Assembly: GCA_963693285.1 (NCBI GenBank)
Contig: OY848917.1
Coordinates: 13,764,192 to 13,828,191, forward strand
DNA from: Xestospongia muta
Taxonomy: Eukaryota; Porifera; Demospongiae; Haplosclerida; Petrosiidae
Direction of reading: 5' to 3'
DNA length: 64,000 nucleotides
In this document: positions 33,295-43,771 of the stretch, piece by piece
Layout of the letters: each line of letters opens with the position of its first letter
Position numbering within the stretch: the stretch's first letter is position 1
Translations under genes and position numbers: made by a program
The notes under the pieces: model-generated
Database searches by the model: none
Seen by the model: only the letters and a program-made list of their open reading frames with translations
What the model was told of the DNA's origin: nothing

Positions 33295-33679
33295 CACGTG
33301 TGTCCTAAATTTGATCATGTGATATACATTTTTTGTCATCTTCCTATTCTTAAATATACAATATTTCAAGGCTCTGGTTTGGACGCCTGAAAGAGCAATG
33401 ATGGAAGACTTATATTGTGGAATTTAGTGGCAATTCTTTATCTCAAGGCTATTTGGAAGCTTGCGGACAAAGATTGATAGTAATGTCCAAAGAACGCCAA
33501 GTTCGGACAGTGTTGGTTTTGTAGCTGTAAAATCTACGTATCAAAAGATTGCAACCTGGTATTTTGAATGCAAGCAGTATATCTATAGTCCTATTTGTGT
33601 GTGTATAATCAGCATCCAGGAGTCTGTTGTTCACGAGATATAAGTATCCGAAAATTGATTCGTCTGATTATCGGTCAGT
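33295..33679. repeat. Right terminal inverted repeat of pogo-type element
   Basis: Reverse complement of 27777-28145. It carries about 16 extra bases (TAGTCCTATTTGT region near 33580) not in the left copy. It ends GGTCAGT, followed by the TA duplication. Confidence 0.85.
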
Positions 33680-33699
33680 TACTCCAGTAGTTTTGTATG

Positions 33700-34193
33700 G
33701 ATAGTAGACAACTCTGTCTTGTAATCAGATAACTGTGCTTCATATTGTTTAATCATAGAAACATTGTCATGGTCGGATGGTAATGCTGTGATAGCGTCAC
33801 ATGTGGTGATGATTCTCTTTTCCAAATGACCTTTCATGATGACAATTTTTGATGATCAACTGATGATGGCGTAGCAATCAAACCTAAATGCTTGAGGTGA
33901 ATATTCATGTCAGCAACAAGGTCATCATGTTCATCGAGTATCTCCTGTTCCCTTTCTAACACTTCATCTTCACCTTCATCTAGCAAGTCAACAAGTTGGA
34001 GATGAAATGCTTTGAAGTCATCATCCAGTGTTTCAAGTTTAACCGTCAGCTCTTGGGCATGATCAGTAGTAGTGGGTTGATCCGAGATAGCTTCTAGTTC
34101 ACAAAGGCGTTTTTCGAGGCGAGTGATTAAAGAATGAGTTACTCCTCTTCTTCTTATTTCAGTGAGTTCCCGAGGATCAGCGGTAGATTGCAT
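33700..34193 (-). pseudogene. BEL/Pao gag N-terminus
   Basis: Open minus-strand frame 33834-34193 encodes LITRLEKRLCELEAISDQ and LVDLLDEGEDEVLEREQEI, a helical acidic segment like the start of Pao gag proteins. After a frame change the coil continues (IKQYEAQLSDYKTELSTIHT) up to 33682, exactly where the pogo element begins. Gag resumes on the far side at 27775. Confidence 0.6.
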
Positions 34194-34409
34194 GAGTGCG
34201 ATGAGTTACAATGATAAAGGACTTAAAAGAGGACTGTACGATGAGTATCTGATACTAAGCCAGAGAGACTGCTTCTATATTGGAATGAAGTATAGGGAGA
34301 TGTATCTGGTTCGGTGGACCAAAAATATGATTGAGCTTAGTACAGATTGCGAGTACTACACAAGAATACCACTGATCAGTCAATATCCACGACACAACAG
34401 AGAATGAGA

Positions 34410-34985
34410 GTCAAATATTACTTTATTGATTTTACCAAATGAGAGAGAGAGAGAGAATTGACAGACTATATCATAGAACAAAAAAAGTAGAGAGTAGAAA
34501 TTAGAACTAGGGAGAGAAAAAGTCATATTGTAGGGTAAGCGACAATTTTTCTCAAAAAAAACTTGATTAGGCATTTGATAAATAATGTACATTAAATACT
34601 ATTAAATACACATTACTCACTCTAAGAGGATCATAGAGAGGCACTGTATCGGGACCATAAAAGGTTTAAAAAACCATCTGGAGGAATGACATAGTCTGTC
34701 CATAAACCTTGATCAGATAAGAAGACTGGTTACATTAATATATTATGGATTGTAGCTTAGTACAGTGGACCCATACAGCAAAGTAATGGAAAGAACACAC
34801 TTAGTCAAATATTTGCAAGTTTATATATTGCCTGTATTACTAGTTTTAGTTGTCATTTGTAGGTCAATACAATACAAAGTTATTTAATCAAGTACATGTT
34901 ACACTGAAACATTTCAAACAAATAGTTGCATTATAATGCAGTTGGTAGTTATGTGGCTTATGTGGCCATTTTGCATAGAAGTTTA
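34410..34985. other. Intergenic; GA-rich run, nothing coding
   Basis: Holds a short (GA)n run near 34440 and AT-rich sequence. It might include what remains of a Pao LTR, but no matching copy was found near 20 kb. Confidence 0.3.
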
Positions 34986-35397
34986 CCAGATTTCGTATGC
35001 AAGTATCTTAATGATGTGTATTCTCAGACAACAAGTTAGGCAAACACCGCAACTACATATATGTAACCTTTCATTCGCAATTCTAGAGCACAACATGTGC
35101 GGTTTTTCAAAATAGGTCACATTATACCTGTGTCAAACTTTTTTTTAAAAACAGCATCGGCAAATTTAAATTTTATTGGCTGACTAGCCCCTACAGTAAA
35201 GTAGATAATCACAATACATGCGCATGGATAACAACTCTGCTTATCATTATATGTAGTTAATACTACATGTACATATACATGAGACATACCTAATAGAGAG
35301 ACCCCATCGGGACCATTTATTGCTTTTTTACAATTATCTTGACTGTCTAATCTAAAAAAACAAATTACAACATAAAAATACACATACGTATACATGT
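34986..35397. repeat. Dispersed repeat, copy 2
   Basis: Direct match to 11366-11795. On the minus strand the two exon-like segments are again bracketed by splice signals: ASQPIKFKFADAVFKKKF and QDNCKKAINGPDGVSLLG. Keeping both segments open in both copies hints at a coding origin; the family is not recognised. Confidence 0.65.
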
Positions 35398-36045
35398 ATT
35401 CAAAAGAGTATAAAAATAATACATGTACATGTATACAGTGAAATAGTCAGCATCACGTCTCCTATATTCTCTTATATAATATTACTAGATACTAACTCAT
35501 TACTTGTACATGTACATCATTGCTAATCTAACCTCGGCCATAACCATTAGATCCTCTTAGTATCCGAGTTGAAATGACTGTTCCAAATGGTGATAACAAT
35601 CCCTTCAGATGCTATCATAGAATTAATAATACTTTGAAGGTTTAATAACAGACAAGGTAAGGATGGGAGGACATGTACGCATAATATAGTCGCTGGGTAC
35701 ATAATACAGTGTACTTTAAAGTATATATAACAAATGTGACATTCCATTACAAACACAATAGTTACTAATAACAATATAATGTTCATATATGTACTTGTAA
35801 CTGGGTAGTAATAAATCAATTATAATACATGTAATTTGTTATAATTTCCCTAAGAACTCCACTACGACACCTAGTCATTTATCACTTCATTGCTTTAATA
35901 TATAATAAACCTATATCGTCAAGCATGAGAGGTCACAGCAGGAACTATCCATTTATTATGCAAACAATAGTAGGTAAAATCACACTGTGTTAATAACAAG
36001 TACATACCAACAATTCTAAAAGTAAATGTTTGCTTTGACAGTTAA
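35398..36045. other. AT-rich intergenic
   Basis: Rich in TACATGTACATG-type palindromic steps. Minus-strand frame 35547-35819 has no family features and looks random. Nothing else seen. Confidence 0.35.
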
Positions 36046-36282
36046 GGATGTTGTGGAATGTATTAACAGAAGCCTGTTAGTTAATCATTTTGATTGTGAA
36101 GCTATCAGACAAAAAAATTACTCTCTCTATTAGACCAAAGAGCGTGTGACAATTGCCAAAGAGCTTCTTGTTTTACAAGAGGATAACTTTTTTGCAGTCA
36201 GTTGTCAACCCTCCACATCTTGCTAAAGAAAAATGAATCTCAAGTGAGTCACCATAACTTTTGTTACAATGCGTATTAGTAT

Positions 36283-36625
36283 TGACACTTGTTCTAGTCC
36301 CATAGTAATACTTTAGTGTATTATACAACCTCTATATTGAGGACACTTGTTCTAGTCCTATACTAATACTTCAGTGTATTTTACAACTTCTATATTGAAG
36401 ACACTTGTTCTAGTCCCATACTAATATTTCAGTGTATTATACAACCTCTATATTGAGGACACTTGTTCTAGTCCCATACTGATACTTTTGTGTATTATAC
36501 AACCTCTATATTGAGGACACTTGTTCTAGTCCTATACTAATACTTCAGTGTATTTTACAACCTCTATATTGAAGACACTTGTTCTAGTCCCATACTATTA
36601 CCTCAGTGTATTATACAACATTACA
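36283..36625. repeat. 58-bp tandem repeat, about 6 units
   Basis: Units read ACACTTGTTCTAGTCC-(C/T)-ATACTAATACTTCAG followed by TGTATTATACAACCTCTATATTGAGG. Six copies run from 36283 to about 36620 with few changes; the last is partial. It lies in what seems to be an intron of the gene relic at 36630-37880. Confidence 0.8.
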
Positions 36626-36629
36626 AGTG

Positions 36630-37880
36630 GTAGTGAAGATAACATTGATGTTTCAGGCTGTACATCAACTGAAGACTATCTACAGAGATCAGATGCACTT
36701 TTTTGTTGACTTTAAAGGAGCATTATTAGCTAACTCAGACTGCTATCAATTTTTCAATCAGACAAGTTCAAAAATATGATCCATTATTCTTTGTTAAATA
36801 TTAAAAATTCTGCTGAGTTGATGGGTCTCATTACTGAAAACATCACCCAGTCTGTTTTATCGGATTACTTTGAATGTATAGATCCTTTCAAATCACTGCA
36901 TTCAGAATATCTTCAAACTAAATTTTATAAAGACCATTTTGGGCTAGTTGTAAGTTCATATAATGAATTTACATGTACATGTACTCGCCTGTCAACACAT
37001 GTTCTTGGCACTGTTAGTATACCAGGCAATAATACAATATAATTATTTCATTTAGTTATGTGTTGAGTACTGTAATAAGTGATTATTGCTTGTTATTATA
37101 TATAGGAGCCAAGAACAATTGTCTTAGGTATTAGATTGGTCACTTGTGGGAGTGGAACTTTAAACGAAAAGGAAGATACTTTTCAATGCATTCCTTTACT
37201 GGATAGCCTAAAATTATTTCTCTCTAATCACGAAATATTTGATGAGGTGATTATTGATGTACATGTCCCTCAGTTAATGTAAATATATCTTTATACTAGT
37301 TTGTACTTGTACAATTCTGTATCTGTTGTATAAAAAGTATCATTTCACATGTTATGAAATCTTATTCTCAGCCACCAGGATTCTTAGCTGATTATTGTGA
37401 TGGATCATGTTATAAATCTCACCCTTTGTATAGAGAAGATACCAATGCACTGCAAATAATTGCATATTTTGATGAAGTAGAAGTTTGTAACCCTTTTGGC
37501 AGTCATGTTGGTGTTCTTAAGTTAGGTACATATGCTTAATATTTTAGTACTATTGTCCATATTATTATTATATATTTGATTTAGGTATGTTTTACTTTAT
37601 CCTGGGTAATCTTAAACCAGAACTACGATCTTCACAAAGAGCCATTCATTTAATTGCCTGTGTTACATCTCAGAACTTGACAAGATATGGATTTTCTGCA
37701 ATAGTATTAGATATTTGTAATTACTAAGTCATATAGTAAACAGTGTAGACTAATTATCAATATATGATTACTTCAGGACTAATTGGATTAAGATTTATGG
37801 AGAGGAATATCATCCATTTGAATTTGTTTTATGTGCTTGGCAAGATGATGATCTCCCTGTTTTTGCCCAAAAATAAAGTC
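36630..37880 (+). pseudogene. C2H2/DIMHNLYEGV-family gene relic, copy 2
   Basis: Plus-strand exon-like blocks with short gaps: 36776-36950 with LITENITQSVLSDYFECID, 37107-37250 with PRTIVLGIRLVTCGSGTLNE and PLLDSLKLFLSNHEIFDEV, 37354-37530 with YCDGSCYKSHPLYREDTNAL and IIAYFDEVEVCNPFGSHVG, and 37586-37720 with MFYFILGNLKPELRSSQRAI. The third and fourth blocks align with the relic at 15290. The DNLGAHLVGG and DIMHNLYEGV regions are missing, so this is an incomplete copy. Splice sites (tttag acceptors) are kept, suggesting the original gene had small introns. Confidence 0.5.
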
Positions 37881-37889
37881 TATCATTTT

Positions 37890-38840
37890 AATCTGTGGTA
37901 TACCTGTATTTGTAGTTGAAATATTTCAAACAATTGGTATCAACAATCATCTCTCATCATACGTCATCCAGACATCTTTTATCACAACTGTGATCTTGCT
38001 CTCCAAACTTTTTTATAAGCAATGTATATCATGAGATCATTGTGTTGGCAACTATAACACATACATATGTCTTCGCTCACATGTCATATAAATATTTCAT
38101 TGTAGATGTAACAATTGAATAACATGAATTAATAAAGTATTGTTAAAATAGTAAAAACATGATGTACTAACAATTTCAGTGTTAATATAACAATTCAAAC
38201 TCTTCCTAGAGCAGAGCATTGTTATAGTTACAATTGAATGTTACTTTCACAGAATGTCATTTCTACAGTGCATGTTATTTTGACAGTGCATTTTTAATAG
38301 TGTAGCCTCTGTCATTGGAAATTAAGTAATATCTGCTATTCTTTGTCACTTCGTCACCAGTTACATCAATGTTACTTAATCTTAAATAAAACTGGATTAC
38401 CTGGAGAGAATATAGAATAGGACCAGATACAACTTTTTCTTTAATTTTGTAATGTTTAATATGTGATTAACAGTTTATAATGTCACTTTACCAGAATGTG
38501 AATTTTGGAATAACAACAATTCTGATGGTATTTGTGACATGTGCATTGAAGGTAAACATTTATTAATTTTTAATTAGAACAATGGAATTTATAGAGTTAA
38601 TTCAAGAACGTGGTACAAAATATCAGAAAGAAGCATGTGTTATTCTTTGGATTGATGGAAATGAACTATTGATCTTTGCATACAAAAGTATAAAAACTAA
38701 TAAAAATTTTAATTTAGTTATATAACATGTTCGACAGTTTGAGTGACATGAACTGTAGATCTACTTAGGCTTCTTCAACGTCATTTAGAACATCAGGAGA
38801 ATTACCCTCACAATTGGGGATGCATTTTAGTTTATTATCG
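37890..38840. other. Intergenic
   Basis: AT-rich. Short plus-strand segments near 38580-38690 (IELIQERGTKYQKEACVILW) could be one more exon of the upstream relic. No RNA gene or clear repeat. Confidence 0.3.
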
Positions 38841-38844
38841 AACT

Positions 38845-39014
38845 TTAAGCTTTTTTTTGACTTTTGGGACAAATACACTTCTTAAACTCATCAAAGACTA
38901 ATACCAGGACCTCTATGATTGATATAATACTGATACCAAGAAACAGTTCCATATTACCACCTAAATCACCAAAGAGCTGAACCTCTTTGTAAGTATAATA
39001 CGTAATCGTCTCCT
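38845..39014 (-). pseudogene. DEG/ENaC channel C-terminal fragment
   Basis: Minus strand: ETITYYTYKEVQLFGDLGGN then MELFLGISIISIIEVLVLVF and a stop at 38845-38847. This is the second membrane helix, with the G-x-S selectivity motif (GIS), closely similar to the intact channel at 60958-62571. Its upstream end runs into the sequence gap, so whether a whole gene lies here cannot be told. The cytoplasmic tail is much shorter than in the intact paralog. Confidence 0.65.
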
Positions 39015-39214
39015 NNNNNNNNNNNNNNNNNNNNNNNNNNNNNNNNNNNNNNNNNNNNNNNNNNNNNNNNNNNNNNNNNNNNNNNNNNNNNNNNNNNNNN
39101 NNNNNNNNNNNNNNNNNNNNNNNNNNNNNNNNNNNNNNNNNNNNNNNNNNNNNNNNNNNNNNNNNNNNNNNNNNNNNNNNNNNNNNNNNNNNNNNNNNNN
39201 NNNNNNNNNNNNNN
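39015..39214. other. Assembly gap (200 N)
   Basis: A run of exactly 200 unknown bases, probably a scaffold gap of nominal size. It cuts the DEG/ENaC fragment on its left. Confidence 0.98.
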
Positions 39215-39904
39215 CGTATCGATGAACTAAAAAGACTGTTAAAATAATTGAAACTAAGGCTATACTTTTAAGGGCCAAGAATAAAACTAGTCCAACTAAG
39301 GTGAACTAGAATAACATATATACAACATGTACCCTGATCCACTAATAAGGATGCTTTAAGTTAATTTAAATCATGAATATTATCAAACAATGCATCCAAT
39401 ATATATATAGCTTGATGGGTATGTAACCATCACAAATACAATTGTAGGAAAAACAATATATAATTTACATTGATGGTATGCTCCAGCCAGGATTACCTCG
39501 TCTTCGGATGAGTGTTACCAGGCCACGGTTGACGGTCCTAGCTAGCAATAGCAAGGACTCCTGGAACCTATGGAAGCCCCAGTGGATGAGTGAGAAGGAA
39601 TTGTTTGGGCAACACGTGTTTTTTATAAATCTTTTATTTATTCAAAATAAACACATGACAATTATATCATAAATTTATTTAAAAAAACACATAACACTAC
39701 AATTGTAATAAATCCATCATATATACATTACCTATAAAATACATGGTACAAAATGAGTGGAAATTTATTATTGTAATTATAATATGAACCATTTCATTTA
39801 CATCATTAAAACAATGAATGTATTCAATACATTTTTCCTGTAATTTTTCCTAATAGGTTATTGTGCAATAAACTATTACTTTACTTTACTTTAGATCAAA
39901 GATG
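39215..39904. other. Intergenic
   Basis: No convincing gene. A GC-richer patch at 39480-39620 (GGCCACGGTTGACGGTCC) differs in composition from its surroundings and may be a transposon scrap; no family recognised. Confidence 0.3.
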
Positions 39905-40310
39905 TAGCATTAGTTAGTGAGCATGAAATCAAGGACTGTGTCCACTGAACATATATTTGTATATACTGTGGCTGTAAAGATACATATGGTTATGTTACAG
40001 AGCATTACTTTGTGTCATAGATACTTAGTCTTCTCTCCTAATATAATTGTAAACAAGATAAAATACCTCATTTTTGAAAATCATGATTATTTCAGTACAT
40101 CTTGTCTATTACAATTGGTTGAGTGTGAATTTAGTTGGGCTGGATGTAAAATAAAAAGAAGATGGTGAGAACTTTCAATACATTGCTCTGAAAATCTTTC
40201 AAAACATTTGTCTTTTGTTGCAAAAGCTTGTAAAGAATTGAAAAGAGAAAATCAACTCTTGAAAAAAGAGAATGCTAGGATAAAGAAATATTAAAGAAGA
40301 ATTAGAAATG
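39905..40310 (+). pseudogene. TRAF-type zinc finger and coiled-coil fragment
   Basis: Plus strand, in more than one frame: HEIKDCVH then CGCKDTYGYVTEHY, RYLVFSPN, LVECEFSWAGCKIKRRW, then HLSFVAKACKELKRENQLL. This is the order TRAF zinc finger, second finger, coiled coil found in TRAF-like proteins. Several stops occur. It lies just upstream of a RING/TRAF relic on the same strand, so the two are probably tandem copies, each truncated. Confidence 0.5.
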
Positions 40311-40577
40311 AAATATTCTGATTATGAAGAGTCTTTTTAAAGAGGATGAGTTTATTAAATACCTTTTTCTGTGTATTACTACACTTTATCTTGGTCTAGC
40401 CATGTTTCATTGTGCTATATTTTATCATGATCTTTTTTTAACTTTTGCTGCTGTTGTTAAAATATTTTTAGAGACTTGTTAAGAATTTAAGTTCAGTTAT
40501 TTGTTACTAACTTCTATACAATAAAAACAGCTAATGGGTGGAGAGTAAATTTAATAATAATTATTATTATTAATCTT

Positions 40578-41130
40578 ATGGCAGGAACACGTATAGAGAG
40601 TCGGCATAGGATGGTTATTGGATATTATAAAGACGAACTCAGATTTGTTGAAGCTAAGAACCGCCAAAGTTACTAGAACTAGAGTGTCCAGTATGTCTAC
40701 AGGTTATGTTAAATGATCCTTATCTAGTGCCTTGTTGTGGTCATCATTTCTGTGGTCCTTGATTAAGGAAGTACATGAAGCAAAACGATCATGTCCACTT
40801 TGTACATGTAAACGGCGCCGTTATCAAGCAATGTTTGATAAAAATATACAACGTAAAATTAATGGTTTACATGTTTACTGTATCAATAACAAAGAAGGAT
40901 ATAAGTGGAAGAGAGAACTTAAAGATTCGTCATCTCATCTTCAACAAGCAAAGAGAGAAGGAGAATGTCAGTATGTGAGAGTTCATTGCAAACACCAACA
41001 TTATACATTTGTAGATCAACGATATACAGTCAAGACACATGAAAGAAAACATTGTCCATATCGCCCATATACTTTTGAACATTGTGGTTACAAAGATTCA
41101 TTCGGTTATATAACTGAGATACATTATTAA
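40578..41130 (+). pseudogene. RING and TRAF-type zinc finger gene, truncated
   Basis: ATG at 40578 begins MAGTRIESRHRMVIGYYKD. A 1-base loss near 40660 shifts the frame to LLELECPVCLQVMLNDPYL and CCGHHFCGP, the RING finger. A second loss falls in the next Cys codon (TG then ATTAAG) before KRSCPLCTCKRRRYQ. TRAF-type fingers follow (CQYVRVHCKHQHYTFVD, HCPYRPYTFEHCG). The frame stops at TAA 41128-41130, part of the TTAA at the edge of an inserted element. TRAF-like RING proteins act as E3 ligases or adaptors; this copy is broken. Confidence 0.7.
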
Positions 41131-42707
41131 CCTCGCTGTGCGTGGGCGCATAGCAAGGGTACTGTAGTCTGTTTGTGTGTGTGTGTGTGTGTGTGTCTGT
41201 TACCAGGGTTGTTAACCTCGCTGTGCGTGGGCGCATAGCGAGGGTACTGTAGTCTGTTTGTGAGTGTGTGTGTGTGTGTGTCTGCGCTGCCTGTTTTTTT
41301 TTGAACTGCTATAACTTGGCAACCGAAGCATTAGCAGCTACCAACGTTTAGCAACGAATAGAAAAACATGTGGACTTTACAACAGTAGTATCAAGAACAT
41401 CGTCAAGGAAAACAGAAGCTTAAAACTCGCAAAAGAATTTTCAGGCTGCAGAGGTCAAGTGCCGTTTCTCGAAAAGTAAAAAACTTAACGTGGAGATTTT
41501 TAGTATGTTGTAAACAATCTCAGAGGTATACGGATCAGCAAGACAGAAGGCCGTTGGTCGAAGTAATCGTTAAAAAAGTTCTGAAAAATGTTTTGTGGAC
41601 TTGGAGCAAAGTAACGCATTCAGGAAACGTCTCCAAGCACTGAAAAGACTGCTACTAATAGATAATATATTGATTTATATTTGTACTACGGGACGTTTCC
41701 AAAGAACGTTTCATCTTCAAGTTACAATAAATTTTATATATGAAATATTGATACATTTTAAAGGGTCATGTAAAGACTCAGAGAAACTTTTCATCACGAA
41801 ATTAGCACTTAATCTTGCTTGGCAATTGAATGATACTATCACTTACTCAGTTACTGCTTCACAAACATGGCAAAGCTAGAAATCAAGCAACAATTAATGA
41901 GCATATACAGAATGACAAAAATTACCATTTTATAACCACACCTTCTGGAATGTTAATAAATTTTCTTGCAATAACAACATCATAGCTGCTATAACTTGGC
42001 AACCGAAACGTTAGCAGCTACCAACGTTAAGCAACGAATAGAAAAACGTGAAGAAAAACAGAAGCTTAAAACTCGCAAAAGAATTTTCAGGCTGCAGAGG
42101 TCAAGTGCCGTTTTCTCGAAAAGTAAAAAAGTTAACGAGGAGATTTTTTAGTATGTTGTAAACAATCTCAAAGGAATACGCATCAGCAAGACAGTAGCCC
42201 GTTGGTTGAAGCAATCGTCAGAAAAGTTCTGAAAAGTTTTTCAGGATTATACATGGACTTGGAGCGAAGTAACGCATTCAGGAAACGTCTCAAAGCACTG
42301 AAAAAACTGCTACAAATTGATTTATATTTGTACTACGGAATGTTTCCAAAAAACGCTTCATTTTCAAGTTACAATAAATGTTGTATATGAAATATTGAAA
42401 CTTTTTAAAGCGTCATATAAAGGCTCAGAGAAACTTTCATCACGAATCTAGCACTTAATCTTGCTTGACAATTGAATGATACTATTACTTACTCAGTTAC
42501 AGCTTCACAGACATGTCAGAGTGTAAAGTACCCAGTAAACGACAAAGCTTTTTTCCCTTTGATTGAAGAGAAATGCTGAGTCATCAAACAACAGTTTGTA
42601 ATGTGCATCACGTGATCCATCAATAATTTGACCACACCTTTTCCAATCTTAAATGTACATGTACATCCACTCTGCAGTATAGATTTACACTGGGAACCGC
42701 AGCGAGG
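41131..42707. mobile_element. TTAA-flanked non-autonomous DNA element
   Basis: Left end TTAA then CCTCGCTGTGCGTGGGCGC (41127 onward), right end CAGCGAGG then TTAA at 42708-42711. TTAA with CCTCGCTG inverted ends fits a piggyBac- or Kolobok-type non-autonomous element. The left end occurs twice, at 41131 and 41216, separated by a TG microsatellite. Inside, a segment of about 570 bp (41305-41875) is repeated at about 41990-42515 with changes. No transposase is encoded. Confidence 0.65.
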
Positions 42708-42711
42708 TTAA

Positions 42712-43183
42712 GCCTTTAGTGCATTTTTCATTGTTTTGTTGTTTTGTTGTTATTGTTGTTGTTGTTGTTCTTGTTGTGTTGTTTTGTTGCTTTATTATTG
42801 TTGTGATGTCTGGCCAATTATAGTTAAATATCCATAAATACAAGTGTTTGACAATTAGCCGGGATTCTGGTACGCGTGATCAATTTCCAAAATATTGCTA
42901 CTGCATTCTGATTGCCAATATGTCAGGGCTAAGTGAATATGCAACTTTCTGTGATAGTATATTCCTCTGTCTTTTCTATGACATTTCCTTTGATAACATT
43001 ATGTTTGAAACATTGAAATAATGAAAACACACAGCATTTACACATCTGTTAGCTCAACATCTATTAACATAGCATATTATTAATATGCACTTCCCATAAC
43101 TACTATTAATAGTGACAATATTTCTTCTATATCTACCTACCTACCTACATACATATATATATATATATATATAAAGATTCACA

Positions 43184-43230
<47 letters not shown>

Positions 43231-43771
43231 CTGTTACACAATTTATAGATTTACTAGTAAAATCTATTGCTTTGTAGAATTATATACTATCAATTAATTA
43301 CAAAAACTGGAACAGTCTACATTATGTTTAAATACATTAATAACTATTGTTTAATTTCCAAACGTAATCAACAGATTTTACTAAAACATTATCTACCAAA
43401 AAGCAAAGTCTCTACTCACAATTTTTACACTTTTGGAAAGAAACCATTATACTTGTAACTATTTCAAACTTGTTGAAAACAATACCAAAACCTAGCTACT
43501 GGATGATTTTAATTAATGTTTGATTTATCTTGTATATTTTTTGCAGTTATTTCAATTGCAACTTTTCTTTCTGTTATATGTGAAGTTTAACACTATCAAT
43601 AATCCAACAACAAAACATAAAAATTATATAATGACTTAAAATAAATGTATAGTGTTTGCAAATAATTATTCTCTGTATATTGTGATGACAGAAATTGGAG
43701 TACAATAAATTCTAGCAGTTATGTTTAATTTGAATTTTGAATCCAATGCTGTCTGGCTACTAATTTCACTT
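42712..43771. other. Intergenic with microsatellites
   Basis: Contains a (TTG)n-type run (42730-42800) and a (TA)n run (43150-43228). An open frame at 43267-43458 has no family features. It is the 3' flank of the WRN-like gene. Confidence 0.4.
43150..43228. repeat. (TA)n microsatellite
   Basis: Two TA runs separated by AAAGATTCACAATCGA. Confidence 0.9.

Larger units (their letters stand above)
27777..33679 (-). mobile_element. pogo-type transposon carrying exon array, Ulp1 protease and PHD finger
   Basis: 5903 bp, with inverted ends beginning ACTGACC and flanked by TA on both sides (27775-27776 and 33680-33681), the duplication expected for the Tc1/mariner-pogo group. The TIRs are 369 and 385 bp. 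Minus-strand content from high to low: HTH-DDE transposase (31453-33110), 21 tandem mini-exons (29165-31411), Ulp1-like protease and PHD finger (28235-29107). All these exons join in phase 1, so they look like one gene. The element sits in the gag part of a BEL/Pao relic. Four frame lesions in the transposase and PHD region and one stop make this copy dead. Confidence 0.85.
20150..34193 (-). mobile_element. BEL/Pao LTR retroelement broken by three nested insertions
   Basis: Pieces of one minus-strand Pao polyprotein occur in the correct order over 14 kb: gag N-terminus (33700-34193), gag with zinc knuckles and protease start (26735-27775), protease end and reverse transcriptase (about 24200-25275), connection region (23600-24100), and integrase plus C-terminal domain (20190-21157). 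The interruptions are a pogo element (27777-33679), a Harbinger (about 25290-26725) and a hAT (21158-23591). I found no convincing LTR pair. Removing the insertions leaves a roughly 4.2-kb internal region, itself frameshifted and dead. Confidence 0.75.

Noticed and set aside
38961..39278. 105-codon frame across the gap
   Set aside because: Most of it is unknown sequence (200 N). The recognisable DEG/ENaC part is in a different frame.
41161..41290. TG microsatellite between two element ends taken as a separate gene boundary
   Set aside because: Both copies of the CCTCGCTGTGCG end with the same orientation fit a nested or duplicated end of one non-autonomous element.
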